Translations under genes and position numbers: made by a program
DNA from: Volvox africanus
Taxonomy: Eukaryota > Chlorophyta > Chlorophyceae > Chlamydomonadales > Volvocaceae
Assembly (NCBI GenBank): GCA_030268105.1
Contig: BSDZ01000079.1
Span: 248,001-312,000 of the forward strand
Length of the DNA: 64,000 nucleotides
Direction: 5' to 3'
In this document: positions 60,616 to 64,000 of the stretch, one piece after another
Layout of the letters: each line of letters opens with the position of its first letter
How positions within the stretch are numbered: position 1 is the stretch's first letter
Notes under the pieces: generated by a model
What the model was told of the DNA's origin: nothing
What the model saw: only the letters and a program-made list of their open reading frames with translations
Database searches by the model: none

Positions 60616-60993
60616 ATGTTCGGTCGCAAGCGACGGTGGTACTCTGATGGAGGCAACGATAGCGCCAGTGAGGCAAACAATTCGCTGCTGGCGGTAACCG
60701 ATCAGCAGCGGGAGCAACTGGCGGCGCCGGATGGAGGTGAGGACGCGAGCAATAACAATATATCGTTAAAATCGATTACAGCACTGCATGCGCGCAAGAC
60801 GACGCTAATGCGACTGGCGAAGCCGGCCAGCGGAAGCGGAAACAGAGGGAGCGCGAGAGACCACGTCGACGTCGTCGCACAGGCGGTCGTGTCACCCTGG
60901 ACAACCTTGGGGAGGCCCTGGTGAGCCACACGGAGCCCTGGTCCGCTTCGAGCGCGGACGATGATACCGAGATGTCAGTGGTAGCCATACGCT
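60616..60993 (+). CDS. Hypothetical basic coding block upstream of LRR exons
   Basis: Starts MFGRKRRWYSDGGNDSASEA. A GTGAGG donor after GATGGAG and a TTACAG acceptor near 60780 would join it to a frame with an Arg-rich run (GQRKRKQRERERPRRRRRTG), then an acidic end and TAG at 60991-60993. The Arg-rich stretch resembles a nuclear localisation signal. No family recognised; the gene model is tentative. Confidence 0.35.
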
Positions 60994-61221
60994 AGTTGAG
61001 GGCTTTCTGTACGCTTTGACAGCGGATCCTGAGTGCTTTATCTCTTGCTCACGTCACGTTGCAGTGTCGGCAATCTCCTCCTTGTGCCCGGGCCCCCTTA
61101 CTTGTCCGGGTATCGGCGCTGGCGTACACTTATCGCTACTGCATCCGTGAGCAGCCGAGCGGCGGCAACGAACTTCAGGATTTTTACGCAGCGTCGTAGC
61201 CGTACGACAAGTTGTTGCGGA

Positions 61222-61281
61222 CGTTCAGGTAAGATTCTCATGTGTGACATTCTCAGGGGCCTTAAGGATAGGGTTTCAGGG
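61222..61281. repeat. 59-bp direct repeat, copy 1
   Basis: Begins at GTTCAGGTAAGATTCT and is repeated nearly exactly at 63709-63767. It contains a consensus splice donor, so it looks like an exon end plus intron start copied between two places. Confidence 0.85.
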
Positions 61282-61492
61282 TTGTATGCATGTACATGTT
61301 GTGAAGCCCGGAAGCGCAGGAGTATGGGAACTGCGGGGATAGGAACTGGATCACGGGGCCGCATAACCCCCTTACTCCTCTCTTCCCCCCCCCGAGACAC
61401 ACACACACACACAATGGGTGGGTGGGGAAGGGTAAAGCGGGGTTTCACTCTCAGCCTCTTCTCCACCGTTCTTCCGTCTCAGCCCGTGCCAG

Positions 61493-62161
61493 GCTGTCTA
61501 TGTGGCGGATGTGTGGCACAATGGCTGGAGTTCCGTACCGGCCGAGGTGCTCAAACTGGATGGCCTGGTGGTATTTAATGCGTCCGGCAACGACATTGAG
61601 ACGTTAGCAGAGGGTGAGAGAAGTCTCTTCTTTTGGCAGTTTGGGGTCCGCCACTCCCCATTATGTGCACCCTCATCCTCCTGCTGCGGCACATCCACAA
61701 ATTCACACACACAGGATGCTGGTGGTGGGTGCTGAACCTGGGAAAACCACTGATTTCGGAGAAGTCGGCATGGGAGACTGGATGAGGGTGCCCCGAAACA
61801 CCGGGGAAGGTAGGGACTGCCAGGTTAGTGGCCACGGGTGATGTACCCCCCTATCCTACACACACAGGTGCCTCCTTTCGATCAGCGCTCATCCTGAGGC
61901 CCGAATGATGACAGTCGTATCCCTCGGACCTGTATGCGGTACCCTTTCCCGTCCTGCCCCGCAGGCATCACCCCCCAGCATCTGGGTGTGCTCAACCTCT
62001 CCTTCAACCGCCTGGCCAGTCTGCCCCCCGCGCTGGGGGGTTCTGAGGGATCCTGGGGGATCACGGGGGGGTCCACCGTTCGGTCGGCGAATGATAGTGA
62101 TACCTTGGCGATGGAAGAGGAGGACGCAGAGCGGGCTGAGGGAAGCGGCGCCGTTCTGTAG
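61493..62161 (+). CDS. Leucine-rich-repeat protein, two exons (partial model)
   Basis: Exon 61493-61613 reads AVYVADVWHNGWSSVPAEVL then LDGLVVFNASGNDIETL. Exon 61965-62161 reads ITPQHLGVLNLSFNRLASLP. Both fit the LRR consensus LxxLxLxxNxLxxLP. The intron 61614-61964 has a GTGAGA donor and GCAG acceptor, and the phase matches (GGC at the joint). After one full repeat the sequence becomes acidic and stops at TAG 62159-62161, next to a possible donor, so more repeats may follow by splicing. Upstream coding sequence is uncertain. LRR proteins mediate protein binding. Confidence 0.6.
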
Positions 62162-62230
62162 GTGCGTGCGTGTGCATGTGTGTGTGTGTGTGTGCATGTG
62201 TGTGTGTGTGTGCGTGTGTGTGTGTGCATG
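62160..62230. repeat. GT dinucleotide repeat
   Basis: Imperfect (GT)n microsatellite directly after the LRR exon. Confidence 0.9.
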
Positions 62231-62659
62231 GGTGCGCGCCTCTGTGGGCTATTGTGGCTGCGAGTCGCTTTGGATGGGAATTCATCCTGCTGTTCGCATG
62301 CTAGCGCGACGTACGCTCCCGCCATTGTTTTACGAAGGCCCACCCTCCATTGCCCATTCCAGGCATCCACGCAAAAGAGATGATGGATTAAGAAACGTTC
62401 AAGTTAGATACTGGAAGTGTTGCGAGAAGGGCAGTTATTCAACATGACGAGGGATCTAGCGGCTACACGTCCGGCGCCTAATCTTCCCGGGGCCCCCTGC
62501 CTCCTGCTGCGATACGGTACGTCGCGCTGTCTGTCCCTGGCTTCCTGGTGGATTGGCCATGAAGGCCCTGACGCGGACGGACGGTGCTTTAGGCCCCATG
62601 CTTCCTCTGCGTGTTCGCTGCGGCTGTATGCCTTCTGTGGTGGTTGTTAGTGGTTAGAT

Positions 62660-62892
62660 GTAATACCTTATAACTTGAAAGCATGTGATGGAGTGTTGGA
62701 TGGCTGGGCAGATTTTACCGAAACGTCGTGGAGGGCGTGGAGGCATGATCATAGCGTTATAGCGTTGGAGCTGCCGTACAAGCACATATTGGCGCGAATT
62801 ACGATCGAAAAGATATGTTTCCCCACTGAATGTCCCTGGGGATGTTATCCTTTGTGTACCATAAGCCTTCCTAAGCTTTGTGATCCCACAAC
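62660..62892 (+). repeat. Segment U, right copy
   Basis: Diverged inverted match of 35770-35997. No gene supported inside. Confidence 0.75.
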
Positions 62893-62952
62893 AGTGTATT
62901 TTACCTAAGTGTGAGTGTACCTGAATCCCCCCACGGCATGGTAACCTGTCAG

Positions 62953-63302
62953 GTCCCATCTGTGGCGGATACCGCCGTGATGGATGTCACGGGATGTGGA
63001 AACGCTTCCTGGCAGCTCTGTACAACGGAAGTGGTGATGTTGGGTTTGGTGGTAAGGATGGGGCTACATCTGGTCACGCTGACCATACCAGGGTGTCAGC
63101 ATCGGTACCCGGGGTAGAGTCGATCATAAGCAGGACCGAGTTTGACTCCGGCAGCGCCTTGGACTGGAATGGGAAGCAGAACCCGCCCCCAACTTGGGTT
63201 CAAAGCGGGGACTTGCGGCTGGCGGGGGCGTGGGGCTGCGTGGGAGCGAGCTTTATGGCGGAGGAGAGAGGCGTGCCGTTGATGCGAGTAGCGGATTTCC
63301 AG
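62953..63302 (+). pseudogene. PfkB-type sugar kinase C-terminal fragment (damaged)
   Basis: PfkB kinases phosphorylate ribose, adenosine and related compounds. After an AG acceptor the sequence reads VADTAVMDVTGCGNA, matching the family's DTTGAGDAF-type signature, where the Asp/Asn region binds ATP phosphates. Right after GNA the family expects about four residues and then FLAAL. Here FLAALYNGSGDVG follows in another frame, so a small deletion seems to have removed those codons. A second exon (63180-63302) reads TWVQSGDLRLAGAWGCVGAS then FMAEERGVP, like the C-terminal helices, and ends at a GTATGT donor. The N-terminal half is not seen nearby. Confidence 0.5.
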
Positions 63303-64000
63303 GTATGTGCAAGATTGCGCTGGTTGTTGCAAAAAGGTAGGGGTTTGGATAAAACAATCTGCACAGTCAAAGGCCATTGCCTATTTAAAAGCATTATGTT
63401 GGGCACGAGGGACGGTTTGGTCGTTTATATATACCGCGGTATTTGGTGGCAGAGAAAATTCGGGTTCTTTTAGAAGCGCATGTCCCAGGCTTCGGGGTCA
63501 AGCCCCAGGGTACTTCTTATGAACCTCGAAATCTTGAAATACTCCAGGCATGTGACGCAGCAAAAGGCTCCCTATAGTCTGGGTGTTCAAGGACGGTGCT
63601 AGGTACGAGAACAGAGAAGTAGTAGAGTAAGCGACTTCGGTTGCTACCAGTTCGCGCGGGACGATCTCACTGACTGAGCCATCGCATCCTTTGTTTTGTT
63701 AGTTATGGCGTTCAGGTAAGATTCTCCTGTGTGACATTCTCAGGGGCCTTAAGGATAGGGTTTCAGGGGGAAACGACTTTGAAGAGACAACGGCAGTCTG
63801 CCTGCATGCTCCAAGTGAGTGCCATACTTCTACTATGCCTGATTAAGGCCGAATTCAACCAACGTCGTTCTGTGGATTCGCTTGGATTGCAGGATCGAGC
63901 AAGCGCGCGGCTTAAAAGTTTGCTCCCCCGGGTTGGCCGTGTGAAGCTACATATGGCGGTCAACAGGGACGCTACCTGCCAGGTCGTAGCAGCCATGCCT
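63303..64000. other. No confident gene; contains 59-bp repeat copy 2
   Basis: 63709-63767 repeats 61222-61281 including the splice-donor-like GTAAGATTCT. The flanks show short ORFs without recognisable motifs. The window ends before any gene can be resolved. Confidence 0.45.

Noticed and set aside
62162..62383. Cys/Val-rich ORF
   Set aside because: Translation of the GT microsatellite.

Overview
The window is eukaryotic nuclear DNA. It shows GT-AG introns, LTR retrotransposons, a multi-exon secreted sulfatase gene and long non-coding stretches. It has no bacterial operons, rRNA, tRNA genes or CRISPR arrays. The GC-rich, intron-rich sulfatase of the fungal/green-algal arylsulfatase type points to a microalga or another free-living protist, but I cannot place the organism from sequence alone.

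Left (1-17368): a nest of Ty3/gypsy chromoviruses of one family. Copy C is the oldest and sits in host DNA that ends at 17369. Copy B is inserted in C's 5' LTR. Copy A is inserted, reversed, in B's gag. A separate solo LTR with a perfect 5-bp target duplication lies in C's leader. Gag and pol share one reading frame, separated by a single UAG that all three copies keep. A short hairpin follows the UAG, so the layout looks like stop-codon readthrough. B has an intact pol ending in a chromodomain; C carries a nonsense codon and an 8-bp frameshift deletion.

Middle (17369-38400): after a triplet-rich host repeat comes a complete-looking 12-exon arylsulfatase gene on the minus strand (19585-27550). 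One intron holds a 450-bp GGGGAA repeat. Further right are an unrecognised two-exon gene (31508-32450, minus), several 104-bp solo LTRs of a miniature retrotransposon (TRIM), an ORF of unknown function and a decayed sulfatase pseudogene.

Right (38400-64000): an array of Thr/Ala-coding triplet repeats with TRIM-like LTR segments is followed by an inverted, rearranged copy of the middle region. Two pieces that are separate on the left, S (sulfatase promoter plus exons 1-4) and M (unknown ORFs), are fused here into a chimeric 6.05-kb unit repeated three times head to tail. Each unit carries a truncated sulfatase gene. Beyond the array lie segment T with a complete 401-bp TRIM element, exons of a leucine-rich-repeat protein and a damaged PfkB-type sugar kinase fragment.

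The strongest leads are the UAG readthrough module, the TRIM that appears to share ends and primer site with the chromovirus, and the amplified chimeric sulfatase unit. The near-identity of the three units means an assembly artefact must be excluded.
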